A stretch of DNA of 64,000 nt from positions 16,565,123-16,629,122 of the forward strand of contig NC_135172.1 in NCBI RefSeq assembly GCF_041146795.1, given 5' to 3'. The DNA comes from Maylandia zebra (taxonomy: Eukaryota > Chordata > Actinopteri > Cichliformes > Cichlidae). How positions within the stretch are numbered: the first letter of the stretch is position 1; every line of letters begins with the position of its first letter. The notes beneath the pieces were generated by a model. That model worked only from the letters and a program-made list of their open reading frames with translations, made no database searches and was not told where the DNA came from. Position numbers and translations under genes: made by a program. Positions 24,201 through 36,149 of this stretch are shown here, in pieces.

Positions 24201-24592
24201 TTCCTACACCTGAAGTTTTGACCAGTGAAACGTTTCCTCACACAGTGTTTCCTAGTGTTTCATCAACAAAAGGAGAATTTGTTCCTCAGACTGTGCAAAA
24301 AGCCCTGACGCACCACAAACCTGTTCATGTGTCTAACTGTTTTCCCCACTCAGCGACACACCGGCCGGGGATCAAACTCTGGTAATTGGTGATTCTGTTC
24401 TGAGACACGTGAAGACAGCAGCAACCATAGTCAGTTGTGGACGGTGATCTGTTATTTGTCAAACTCTTTAGCTGTATGCACATACTGTGTCTTCTTTCAG
24501 TATTCAACCTTTTCCATTTAAAGTTTCATTAAATATCAAAAATGATGTTTTGAGACTTTAATGCAGAATCAAAAAAAGAAAAAGTATTTTTT

Positions 24593-24598
24593 TTTATT
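24593..24598 (-). terminator. Poly(A) signal of the PDI-like gene
   Basis: AATAAA on the minus strand about 95 nt beyond the KDEL stop codon. Assigned by position. Confidence 0.45.
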
Positions 24599-24626
24599 TA
24601 GAAACATTTAAAGAGCATCATTTTAC

Positions 24627-24645
24627 ACACACACACACACACACA

Positions 24646-24676
<31 letters not shown>
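24627..24676. repeat. (CA)n microsatellite
   Basis: A CA tract interrupted once by CGCG. It sits in the 3' UTR region of the minus-strand PDI-like gene, upstream of its AATAAA. Confidence 0.95.
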
Positions 24677-24692
24677 TCATGTCTTTGTTGTC

Positions 24693-27600
24693 TTAAAGCT
24701 CATCTTTGGTGTTGTTGGCTTTTTTTGCCTCCTCAGCTTTCATGGCCTCGGTGTACTTCCTCCTGTCTTCATCCTCCTGGATACACAAAGGAGAAAAGTA
24801 TATTTTTAACTGAAAGAAAAAGGCAGCTCTCAAACACACAGACAGCTATAAAAACACACAAAGGCACAAGTGTAAGGATGATCATTCACCTTAGCTCTGT
24901 ATTTTTTGGCTTTCTCCATCTCCTTCTCTACAAACTTAATCAGGGGTTTCAGCTTCTTTTTTCCAGTGTAAACCACCACCTACGACACAGACCACAGAGA
25001 TCTCACTGTAATGAGCCTGGTTTCCTCTAAAGAGCAAATAATTCCTTTTTTAAAATCTGTTTTTCGTGATGATATCATAGGCTTTAATAAAAACGATTAA
25101 TCGCCTCATAATTGCCTCGTACCCTTTCAGCATACAGAGCAGGAAACAAGCAGAGTGATGGGTACGTGCCCTGCACTGATAAGTTGATATCATTGGCTGA
25201 AGCATCGATACGAGTGATGACCACGTCCTCGCGCTCCTTAAAGGCCTCAGCTAGTTCCTCCCACAGCGGAAACACAGCGCGGGACTCTTTACTGTAGGGC
25301 AGATCTTCAATACAAACACATACGATTACTTTAGGAAGCTCTCTATGTTTTCACTTTTAATCACAACATAAATTTGAACTTTCCTTGTATCAAATGCCCT
25401 AAATAAGGGCATCATTTTTTTTAATCTGTCAAATTTCATCACATTGTTTGGGATGTATCTCTGCAGTCTGTCTATGGATCTTAAATAGAATTTGAGTGAT
25501 GGTTTTAGCTGAACTACATAAAGGATTGGCACAGACTTGGTTGCTTGTGTTGGTTTGCTCATTTTCTGAAAGGTTAACTGATCATTTCATTGAAGGGGAC
25601 TTCTTCAAGTGTTTGTATTGCCTGGGAGATCTGTTCAAACACTTTTTTGACTCATCATGTTAGGAGGTGGTGGGTAGGTGTATTGTTGTTTTTGGGTTTT
25701 GTTTCCCTTTTTGGCATAGGTAGGCGGGGCGGGGCTTGATGGCATTCCGGCACACCTGCGGCGCATCGGACGTCATCAGTGAGCGCTTTTATGGAGCTGA
25801 GTCACGGACGTCTGGTGTCGGAGTATTGTCGCTGTCATAAGTGGTAACGTGTTGGTGCAAGCTGAATCTGTTGATTCCACGCTATTGAGCTGCATGTTTT
25901 GAGGATCCATCTCCTGCCTGCTTCTCCTTTGTTCTAGCCTGTCCCGCTGCCTGCTCGCCTGCCTATTTGTCTTTGTGTTGGCTTCTTTGGATCCGTGACG
26001 GAGAGTTACTTCATACCAGTCTGTGACCACCGCTACAGCTGTAGTTCTGTGTTTCAAGTAAGCTCTCCAACTCTCCCCATCGTCTTTAGTTTAACTCTCG
26101 GCTATCGACGTTACTCCGTAAACTTTGTCCCTCGTTTTCAGGTAGCTCTGGTGCGTCATCTGCCCACCCGCATACCTCGGCTCCGTCTCGTCTCTTCAGC
26201 TCTGCTCTCCTTGCACATTTTTACCTGTCACTGTATATAGCCCCTTCCCTTGTAAATATTTCCCCATCATTGTATATAAATCTGCATCACTACTATCTTG
26301 TGCCCGTGTGTTTCTGCCACTAAATCCATCCGTGTGAGTTCTCCTAACACATCATGTTAGAGAATCTTTTTCCTTATACTCTCAGGGCCCTTTAAATACA
26401 CTCCCAACAACTCAAATCATGTGCGTTTTCAATCTAAAGGCTTGAAGGTGCTGTTTAGCTTATGGGATTCAGAGGGTGGTCGCCAATTTTAGTCACCAAT
26501 GACTCCCAGTATAACTTAGGGCCCTCTTTAAAAAGAAAAACAAATTAAAGCATGATATTAAAATGAACAGTGTTTACATACAAAACAGGACAAAAACAGT
26601 CTTGTCTGGGTTAAAGGCAACTTTCTCCAGATTCATCCCCACCAGCTCCTTCACTGGTTTTTGGTCCCATCCTTCAGGTATCGGCTCACTCTGCATCTTA
26701 GGCTGTTAGAGATACACAAGTCCATTAAACACATAAAGATGAGCTGCCTCCCGGGTTCTGTCTCTGTGCCACACAGCAGAGGTGAGTGGGACTTACCTTG
26801 GCTTTGCCCTCGAGGTAGTCCTGGCAGAACCTTTCTATGATCTCTACGCTCAGGGCGTCAGAGGGCAGATGGTAGGTCACGTGATTTGACAGGTTAACCA
26901 GTCGGATTAGGGGAGCCTCAAAGTCCCGCACCCGGAAGTACTCCATCATTCTGCCATTGCGAAGCTCAGCCACGTTCACCAACACAAACAAAATCTGACA
27001 CACAAACATATACAGCCCTCAGACGCTCCTGTACATCACAACAAGGCGGCAGGGCCAGGAGGCAGCCTGGGATCAAACCACCGACCTTCGGATTAGTGGC
27101 TGACCTGCTCTGCCACCTGAGCTACAGCCACCCCGTAAGAATGCCCTAAACAGTATGGTCAAAAACAAAGGAAAAATTAAACAAAATCTATGTGCTGTAT
27201 TCATTCTTATCTCACTCTGGGACTAGAGTAAGGGTCAGATACGGTCATTTGTTTATGATTTGCTGTTCTGCAGCCAAACTGCTCACAAGACCTTAGTAAA
27301 GAACTGGTTTGGGTAAAAAGTAGGTTTAAGGTGAGGATTAATGTTATTTATGCGATCGAGTCAAGGTCAGAGTCTGAAAATACATTATTATTGACCTCAA
27401 AAGCACAGACATATGTTAGGTACCTTCATCCTGAATGTCTCTGCAGCGGTGCTGAAGGCAGAAAAAATCTCATCAAAGTCTTCTGAACTTTTGTTGACAA
27501 AGAGAAGAGCGTGGTTTAACACAGGCGAAGATAAGATCTGAGAGGCTGTCTGCAAAAGGAGACAAAGCGGTTCAAACACTTAAGCAGTGAAACTGGATTT

Positions 27601-30600
27601 CAGCTGGCGCTAATGTTAAGGCAATTCAGCACATTTTTAAGTTCAATGGACAGAGCCCTCTACTGACTGAGATAATAATAATAATAATAAACTTTATTTA
27701 TAAAGCACACTTAAAAACCAAGGGTATGCCAAGGTGCTTAACAAGTAAGATGATCATAACAGGTGCAAATGAGGATATTAAGTTGTAATTGAGCCGCTAA
27801 CTGCAAAGGCAGGAGGTGAAGGTGGATAAAGAGGACAACAAACTCCAGCTCTGTGTGCCAAAGCTCCAGTGCATCCATCAGAGTGTGAACGCATGTGATA
27901 AAAAGCACTTAAACTTCAGTTAAAGTGCTGTGCAAACTCATTCAGAGTTTAAAAACACCTTTTAATATGGCGTCATGTATGCCAAAGAGGTGGATAAATA
28001 TTAAAATTGATTTTCAACATAATGCGATCCAGTACCACCACCACCACCCACTACGACCTCAGTGATAAAGATAAAGTAGAATAATCACCTTTCGGGCAAT
28101 GTCAATGTAACCCCTATAGACATGGTTACTAGTATTTTCTTGTTTTTACCTGGTAATATTATTTCCGACACCCCTTGAACACACTTTGATTTTCTGTAGT
28201 TCAGTGAATGCAACAAAAGCACATTGCTGCATTAAGCTAGGCAAAACGGAGCAAGACACCGAGAGCAATTAACAAGCTACACAGTGAGTCTTTTGGTATA
28301 AAATAAGTGTTATAAAGTATTTTCAACAGTCTCTAACTTAAAGTTATGTACTTTTCAGAGGCCTTTATGTGTTTTACTCTCGACCAAAACCAGGCAGAGC
28401 GTGTATTTGTTTCTTGGGAATTCCGGTGAGTTACTAGAGATGATAAGTTAGCAGGAAAACTTATGCTAATTTTACATGTGGTAAACACTGCAACAGTGCG
28501 AATTCCGTATTGTCTAAAAAAAGCTAAAACCAGTCGGAGTACTTGAATCGTGTGTGAAATGGAATGTCGTATTTTATTTTATTGTCTATTTGATTGGGCA
28601 TCTTCACAAATGTGCAAAACTAATGCAGGATGCACTTCTCTTTTAGCCATAAATGTTGTCCAGTGCCTTTTCTGCACTTTGTAATTTCAGTTATAGGTTA
28701 ATACATGTAAATAAGTTATTTAAAACTAGTTACGTTACAAACATTTCATGATGTGATTACATATGCCTTAAAAAGGGGTATATAAATACAATTGATTGTA
28801 ATGCTGTAAAGCAATACAAATGGAATTCATAGAGACAGAACAATGTTAAAACAACAGTGTACTTGATTTTGAAAACTTTATGAGATCTCATTTTATTTAG
28901 AAAAACTGTTAAGAACTATTCTGTTTATTGCTCTGTACTGTATGTGCAGACTGGTTTTTTGTGATCCTGGATCTGAAGTGGTTCTGGATATGGATGGCGA
29001 GCCAGACCCTGTGAAAACTCTTGGCGAATCCAAAAGCAGTGTGGCCAGCTGTTCTGGATGCAGGAGTAGAGCTACAGTCTGAATTACTTCGAATCGCAGG
29101 ATTTCAGATAAGCAAGAGCAAAAACTGCTTACTTGATACGGATTGTTTCTCTGGGAAACAGTTGAACTCCCAATATCCTGCTCATCAGGAGTCAGGTCTA
29201 AAGAGACTAGTTATTTTATTTTATTTTGTTGTTATTTTCAAAAGAGCGCTCTTCTCTGTTGATCTTCTGTTAATTTTCTATGCTGTTTACATTGGATTAT
29301 TGCACCACTGTAACATTGTAATAAATCTGCCGGCTGTTCAACACTCAATTCTCTCAAATTTATTTTACTCCTCTCGAATCTAGTCTATAAGTTTAACCCT
29401 ACTATACTAAGCAGGTGTTACATCAACAATAGACTTATAAAAGTTTATGGCAGAAGAGCTGCATTACACTGCAAGGTGCAAGGTGCTCGGTGGGTGTAGC
29501 CTACATGAAAACAGCAATTAGATTTCAGTCAGCAGAGATTTTCCCTGAACACCATCCCAGTGGATTCAGACCAAACCGTTCCTACCGTAGCTGTTGTATA
29601 TGTGTGAAAATACACCATGGACACAACACTGTACCTGCCCGGTGTACTCAGTGACTGGGTCCATCTGGTAGATCGTGATAAAGACAATCAGGACCCCTTT
29701 AGATGTCTCGGGCGTCATTTTGTAAGCCTTGATGAGCTTAGACTGCAGTGGGCACACACAGACACACAAACATACATGGTATCACAGGTAAGACTATAAC
29801 CAACAAGTCTGCTTCATATATTTATGCTTCTTTTGTAAAACTCTGGATGCAACATCAAGATTTCTTTCAGTTATGCCGTCTTTTTGAAGGCTCACAGTGA
29901 GGTTTATGTTTAAAATCTCACTCATGTTTTATGGCATTCACCCTCAGCTAATTTCTCTTAACTAAACAGAACTAAAAACTAACTAAAGAACTAAAACCTC
30001 TCTTCACATAGAGCAATGTCACAACTAGTATTGTTTTTGTGAACCGGTGTGTTTGTATGTGTTGTGCGTGAAGAACCTTTTTGAGCATCAGAACAACATC
30101 ATGTGTGTGGCCGTATTTGGCGATGACGTCATCGTCCTGCGTCACCACAAACCTGACGTCAGGAAGCTCGACCGCCGTGGCGTAGAACACCTGGACGTAC
30201 TCGTGGTTCAGCTCCTGCTCACACGCAAACGCATAGAAACTGTCGGAGTGCGGTAGATGCACAACATAATAGAGAAGGGAACTCAGGCGAGGCTTTTGTT
30301 TTACCTTAAAGAATCCAACCACTGTCACCTCTTCTGAGGCCTCTGATTGGCTGAGATCAGTGACGAGGTCAGCAGCTGACCCTGCCCTCCGTTTCAGCCA
30401 GGTCAAGATGGAAGCCGAGCTCTGAGGAACTTCAGGACAATCCAAGATCACAAATCACTTTACTGTTAATATTTTACCCAAAACAATTAAGATTCAACAG
30501 CTGAGGGGATCCTAATAACTCCTGGTGCTCTGCAGGAAATATGAAACAACAGCCAGTAAACTCTAACCACTGGTGTTTCACAACAAATGGCAGGCTAGTT

Positions 30601-31863
30601 AAATCAAAGAGACACATGTCTGAAAAGTTCAAGGCAAAATTTAATGACAAGGTGTCAGCTTTAACAACTTAACTGCAGCATGTGCCTCTTTCAGCATGAT
30701 CTTTTCGCATGTTTCCAGAATAAGAGCAAACTTTCATACAAAAAATGCCGTTAAAATTTGTGCTGGATAACTTTAGAGATATATAATAATAATAATAATG
30801 GATTGGATTTATATAGCGCTTTTCAAGGCACCCAAAGCGCTTTACAATACCACTATTCAGTCACTCTCACATTCACACACTGGTGGAAGCAGCTACGGTT
30901 GTAGCCACAGCTGCCCTGGGGCAGACTGACAGAAGCGAGGCTGCCATATCGCGCCATCGGCCCCTCTGGCCAACACCAGTAGGCAAGTAGGGTAGAGTGT
31001 CTACATATGGTTCATATGAAAACATAATGACTCCAGCCAGGGCTTTCACTGCTGTTTTTATTACCCAGCATCTAGCCATCGGTGGTGCCAGCAAACATCA
31101 TAATGAAGTAAGAGTACTAGAGGACAAAGCCCTCGAACAGAGGTAGAGGAAGATTCAAACCAAAGCATCTCTTTGTTTCTCTATTGTTTCCTAATAATCA
31201 GAACCCTGATTTTTCATTCGCTTTGTCACATGATAAAACAAGTGTGGATCATTTATTTTTCAGCAGTATGCCATATCTGGAGCTACTCCTCTGGGTCATG
31301 TCATATGATATACATTGTTCTTGTTAAAAGAATAAATGAGATGAATGAAACTCTTCTGCACCTACCAGGGCAGGCTACTGGGTTGTGTTTATCTCCGGAG
31401 AGGTACAGTCTGATTACTGGGTGGCCCGTTGCGTTCAGTTCTTTAGCCAGGTCCTTCTCTTTTGACACATCAACCACTGCCAGCTTGACCTTTGACCCCT
31501 TGAGCTCTGCTGCAGCTCCTTGGAAAGCTGTAGACACGCGCTGGCTTTCTCCCGACAGAGGTGCAACTGACAGACACGCAGAGGAAATGAGGATTTGATT
31601 TCTTACACACCTTGCAGTCGCCTGTTTGTGCGCTTACCATATGAAAGTATGAAGGTCAAAGGTCATGCTGTACTAGGCTTGATGTTTAACTTACAGAAGT
31701 GCACCAGGAGTTGGTCATGCTTTCTCAGCGCCCTTTTGAAATTCCCCTTCTTCAGCTGTAACACTCCGTCTTTCTCTGGGAACTGTTTGTCTTCCTTCGT
31801 GTCGGCGGCGACGCATACGGCGAGACAGAAGGCCGTCACGCACAGCAGCAAAAGCCTCTTCAT
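24693..31863 (-). CDS. PDIA2/PDILT-like ER protein lacking both CXXC active sites, complete
   Basis: Eleven minus-strand exons: 31695-31863, 31366-31566, 30305-30429, 30077-30214, 29635-29742, 27424-27549, 26797-26994, 26582-26702, 25123-25304, 24890-24979 and 24693-24776. All have GT-AG borders, phases agree and the product is 513 residues, the usual PDI length. Seen: signal peptide (residues 1-20, leucine-rich, ending CVAA); a domain; b and b' domains (SILTWLKRRAG, VTVVGFFK); a' domain (VKELVGMNLEKVAF); and C-terminal KDEL for ER retrieval. Normal PDIs have CGHC in a and a'. Here the same positions read SGES (61-64) and SKES (400-403), so thiol oxidation and isomerisation should be impossible. 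An intact frame of 514 codons argues against a pseudogene. Mammalian PDILT is also degenerate at these sites and acts as a chaperone, so this may be a PDILT-type gene or an independent decay of a pdia2 duplicate. The active paralogue lies about 27 kb away on the same strand. Confidence 0.9.
25658..26349. mobile_element. Solo LTR of an LTR retrotransposon
   Basis: A 692-bp segment begins TGTTAGGAG and ends CTCCTAACA, a perfect terminal inverted repeat of TG...CA type, and is flanked on both sides by the 5-bp direct repeat CATCA (25653-25657 and 26350-26354). It sits in the PDI-like gene's intron between the exons at 26582 and 25304. No internal region or partner LTR is present, consistent with LTR-LTR recombination. 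Clade not determined. Confidence 0.85.
27025..27137 (-). mobile_element. tRNA-derived SINE fragment
   Basis: On the minus strand: GGCTGTAGCTCAGGTGGCAG (A-box-like) followed by GGTGGTTTGATCCC (B-box-like), as in the tRNA heads of fish SINEs. It lies about 30 bp upstream of a PDI-like exon in the intron. The tail is not recognisable. Confidence 0.65.
27669..27760. repeat. (ATA)n plus interspersed repeat fragment
   Basis: An AATAATAATAATAAACTTTA start followed by TTATAAAGCACACTTAAAA. It resembles a common teleost interspersed repeat with the phrase 'tttatttataaagca'. Family not named. Confidence 0.5.
27761..29560. other. Long intron segment with no recognised content
   Basis: AT-rich intronic DNA of the PDI-like gene between exons 27549 and 29635. 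A plus-strand open frame at 29021-29383 has no recognisable family and AT-driven codons, and is not called a gene. Confidence 0.4.
30785..31090. repeat. Teleost interspersed repeat with 'tatatagcgcttttcaag' motif
   Basis: Begins with (ATA)n and TGGATTTATATAGCGCTTTT, then CACTCTCACATTCACACACTG and GGAAGCAGCTACGGTTGTAG. Sequences of this form are abundant in fish genomes. It lies in the intron between PDI-like exons 31366 and 30429. Class uncertain (SINE or LINE 3' end). Confidence 0.55.
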
Positions 31864-32402
31864 GGCGGTTCAGTCTCACACTGACAAACTTGGCGGGAGT
31901 GGTGAAAGGGAGGTCTGATGTGTGTATCAGTGCCGAGGAGGTATAACTGTGAATCCTTGCGTTATCTGCCGCCTGGACCCAGCAGCCTATAGCTGATTAA
32001 CTTTCCTATCTGAGCACTGCTGTATGTCTGCTATTGGCTGCTGTTCATATCAGGCTCTAGTATCTAAACGCTAAACCCTAACTTTGTTGCCTGTACAAGG
32101 TCACACAGCAGACATAAAAGAGGAAGTTACTCACACATTTGGTGTTTGTGTTCATATGCAAAGTGCACCCATTTGCCCTTGAAAATACATAAATGCATGT
32201 TTTGTTTTTGGTCCGCAACGAAACATGACCTCAACTTGGCAAAGATACTAAACATTCACTACAGCATTAAAGGCAGGGAAAGAAAGCCCATTTATCACTT
32301 TATTTAACAGCCTTTTCATTCTTGATCCCATACTGTCATATCATTTTATCACACTGTTTTTATACTGGACTTAACAGACGGTTAGATAACAAGAAAAATG
32401 TC
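31864..32402. other. Upstream region of the PDI-like gene
   Basis: Sequence between the PDI-like start codon and the first hAT element. A promoter is expected here, but no motif was strong enough to mark. Confidence 0.35.
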
Positions 32403-32410
32403 CGTACAAC

Positions 32411-33992
32411 CAGAGGTGTGGACTCGAGTCACATGACTTGGACTCGAGTCATTAATTTTATGACTTTAGACTTGACTTGGACTTTTACACCAATGACTTG
32501 GGACTTGAATTGGATTTGAACCGGTTTACTTGAAAAGACTTGATATTTTACCCCAAATATAAAATTTAACATCCATATTATATAGAGATTGAAAATGTGA
32601 CGTAATTCACGGGTAGAACCGCAAAGGATTCTGGGAACTCGTGGCAAGAGGTACTAGCGCATGCAGGCTTTCAATTGAAATCAGTTATACAGCGATAAAA
32701 AGAAACACAAAAATGTTGTCGCATGACAGCCATGGGAAGCCGACGGGTAAAGAGATCGGTTGTTATCGGATTACGTCGTTGAAGAGAAATTGTTCGAGCC
32801 ATGTTTCCGAAGTAACAAAGAGGCGACAGATGGCCTGGATTGCAGCCACTCAAAGATCAAATATAACGTCCCAGAACACTCCAGCTCACAGGTTAGTCTG
32901 CTCCAAGCATTTACACAAAGGTCAGTCTGCTGTTGTAGTTAATGCGTCATTTTTCTTAACATAATTGGTGATATAGGTTACAAGCAAGTCTGGCGCTGAA
33001 CAGAAATTGTCGCGCTATGCTCCTTTATTTATTGTGCATAAATAGTGAATTGTCCTGACACAATATTGCGTTTCGCTTCTGTTATTATGGTACATTGACA
33101 AAAACATATACTTTTATTCACAGGATAAAACAGTTGTTTTGTATCACTAATTGTCCAGTACGATTACAGCATGCAGTATTATTGTCACTGCTACATTTCT
33201 GTGATGCTACCAGAAATTATTTCCACTACTAATTAATTACCGTTGAGCTCAAAGGTCCTATTAATAAACGGTTAACGAATGTGTATTTATGACGACGATT
33301 TGTGAGACTGGTAAACTTATGATAGGTACGATGGTCTTTACTTTCTACACTGTGCATTTCAAGGTCCTGTACCCATCCGTCGGTAAACTGTACCTGGGCT
33401 TGTTGCAGTGACCTGAAGTTACTAAACTTCATGAGTGTATGCACTCACTCCAAGAACCGTATGATTATAAATATGCTACGATGAGATAGCTGACTTCATT
33501 TAACTAGCAAATGTTTTCCAGGCTACGTTGGTGATACAGTTTTTTTTAATATGTATGATATTTTTGTCATGCGATTTTAAAGCGGGTCCTACAACCGCAT
33601 CCAAGAATAACATGCAGCTTATCTCAGAACTGTCGGTGAAAATTATTCTTGGAGCTAGGTTTAATTGAGCTGCATTTTAAAGAGGTGCAATTTCACAATT
33701 TGTGTATATTTTCTAAGTTCACTATTTTGTCATGTGTTGAGAAAAACAGATTTAAAAATTACATGGTCTAATATTTACATTTAGCATATAACTGCAACAT
33801 TCTTTTTTTCTTTTTTAAAGACTCGAAAGGACTTGAAATTCAAAGTTTCAGACTTGTGACTTGACTCGGACTTTTACACCAGTGACTTGAGACTCGACTC
33901 TGACTTGCCTGACATTACTTGAGACTTGACTTGAGGATAAAGACTTGAGACTTACTTGAGACTTGCAAAACAATGACTTGGTCCCACCTCTG
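32411..33992. mobile_element. Non-autonomous hAT element with perfect 8-bp target duplication
   Basis: A 1582-bp element beginning CAGAGGTGTGGACTCGAG and ending GGTCCCACCTCTG, flanked on both sides by CGTACAAC (32403-32410 and 33993-34000). Both ends are built from repeated GACTTG/CAAGTC subterminal motifs, typical of hAT ends that bind transposase. An internal frame near 32820-32935 reads AWIAATQRSN and VCSKHLHKG, weakly like the middle of a THAP zinc finger. No transposase catalytic region is present, so mobilisation in trans is inferred. Confidence 0.85.
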
Positions 33993-34335
33993 CGTACAAC
34001 AATTGCATGGTTAGCTTAGCATTAAAGAATAGAAACAGCACCAGGATCACTTAAGCTGGCAAATTATGTTCTATAAAAACTGTTTAATCATAATGAGGTA
34101 AGTAAGAACGTTTTATCTGGTGATATAAACAGCAAAATACCAGAAAACTGCTTAAAAATAGATTAGTACCCTCATTACCTGCAGCTAGCTTGAAGTTTGA
34201 AATTGTTTTCATCTGCAAGAGTAGCTAATTTCGGCTGGTTAGTAAATGTTAAGTACCACACAGGTTTTCCTGTTGTTCATATTCTGAGAGATTCATATCA
34301 AAGCTCCCTCTGTGCTCGATTGTTTCTTGGTCAGG

Positions 34336-35918
34336 TGTTACGACCCGGCTCAAAAGCCGCAACATAAGAAAAAGGAGACGAATAACAGAGTGTGGGTGAG
34401 AAGAGGTTTCATCCTAAAATGGAAAACCAGGTTGGCTAAAATGGCTGGTGCCACCAAGGCAAAGACTAGTGCACTGCTGGAAAGCTTGCCTCAGGTATGC
34501 TTTTATCCACACTTGACTAGGTGTGGCCAATTAGCACCAGCTGAAAACACTGAGACGATTAAAAGCTGCAGAGGGACGCAACACCTCCTCCCTTAAAAGG
34601 GTTCCTCTAGGACCCTTAAATTTATTAAAAGCCCCTCTGAAGCCTTCAGTTCCTTGACCCACAAACCTGGAATAAAAGTTAAAGCTAACAGAAGCACAGT
34701 ATTCACGTTATAGTTGGCATCTCTAAGCATGGATGGGCATGAGGATTTGAAGTTGCCACACTGAACAGACAAAAAGTAACATGTGACCAACACAAAGGAG
34801 CACAACAGTCACAAACCCAAAATGATTACCTGATCTGCTACAACACAAAACCAGAAGTAGCAACAAATAATCACAACTAAGTGATCTGTTGTCTCCACCA
34901 CACAAACAGTCACATACAAGTGGCCCTATACCACAACAAGTTACTTTAATCCAAAAAGTTCAGTAAATCAAGCATACTAGTGACCAACCACAAAATGGAG
35001 AGCTATGGCCACACAATGATCACATCAAGGGTGGCTCAGCACCCCACAGTGTTATTGCCATCACCTGGCCAACAACACTCACAAGTGATCCAACAAAATA
35101 GCCATATTCCCCACAACACTAAAGGTCACAGCCCAAAACACTCACCTCACAAGGATCTCATTAGCATCCATCCACACTGACATATGCACACACAGGGTGT
35201 GCACACAATGCCAACTTAAAAACAGCCTACCTGCCTCAGCTACAGACCATAATCAAGAATGGTCTCAAACCTCCTACCAAGTTTGGTGCCACTGATTTAC
35301 TATGTGCAACTCCCATCCTAAAATGCTAAAAAACAATAAAACTTTACCTGTCTAGTCTTCAGTGGTGTACCGGGCTCGAGGCACCTTTAAACGCAAACTC
35401 AAGGATAGGCAGCAGACCGGGGTACAGTCTCCCACCAAACCCTGAAGCGTACCCCCACCCAGGATAGCCACCAAACACAATAAACTAAAACAATAAAGCA
35501 AAACAACAAACAAGTGCTTCGATGGAAGGGCAGCACAGCCACCCAGCTGAAACACTAAAGGGAGTTTGCTCAATTACAGTGACCACCATCACTCACCCAC
35601 TTAAAAGCAAAACAAACTGACATTCAGTCTCCACTAAAATGTCCAAATATCCCGGACGTGCCACCACTTATGTTACGACCCGGCTCAAAAGCCGCAACAT
35701 AAGAAAAAGGAGACGAATAACAGAGTGTGGGTGAGAAGAGGTTTCATCCTAAAATGGAAAACCAGGTTGGCTAAAATGGCTGGTGCCACCAAGGCAAAGA
35801 CTAGTGCACTGCTGGAAAGCTTGCCTCAGGTATGCTTTTATCCACACCTGACTAGGTGTGGCCAATTAGCACCAGCTGAAAACACTGAGACGATTAAAAG
35901 CTGCAGAGGGACGTAACA
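34336..35918 (-). mobile_element. Short LTR element with matching 248-bp LTRs
   Basis: LTRs at 34336-34583 and 35671-35918 are both 248 bp and differ at only a few positions. They begin TGTTACGACC and end with AACA. The element is flanked by the 5-bp repeat TCAGG (34331-34335 and 35919-35923). A purine-rich tract on the minus strand next to the left LTR suggests minus orientation. The internal part is about 1.1 kb with no recognisable gag or pol, so it looks non-autonomous; structurally whole, probably a recent insertion. Confidence 0.88.
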
Positions 35919-36149
35919 TCAGGCTTGCTGGTCTCCAGTGAAGTGACTGATAGCTATCTAGCTGCAAAATCTTTTCAAACGTGCCAAAGCCAGGTAAGAT
36001 ATACAAGTTGTGTTTGTCTACTCCACATTTACAGTCCAGGTAAGATACCTACAAGTGTGCTGAATCAAAATTGAAAAGGGTAACTGCTAATACACACTTC
36101 CTTTATTCTTTAATAGACCTCATTTTAAAATCTAACATTGGTGCAGAGT

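Noticed and set aside
29021-29383. 120-codon plus-strand ORF in a PDI-like intron
   Set aside because: AT-driven, no recognisable domain and no splice or start context; likely chance.
24693-31863. Calling the cysteine-less PDI a pseudogene
   Set aside because: Eleven exons keep phase, splice sites, signal peptide and KDEL; a decaying gene of this length should show breaks.
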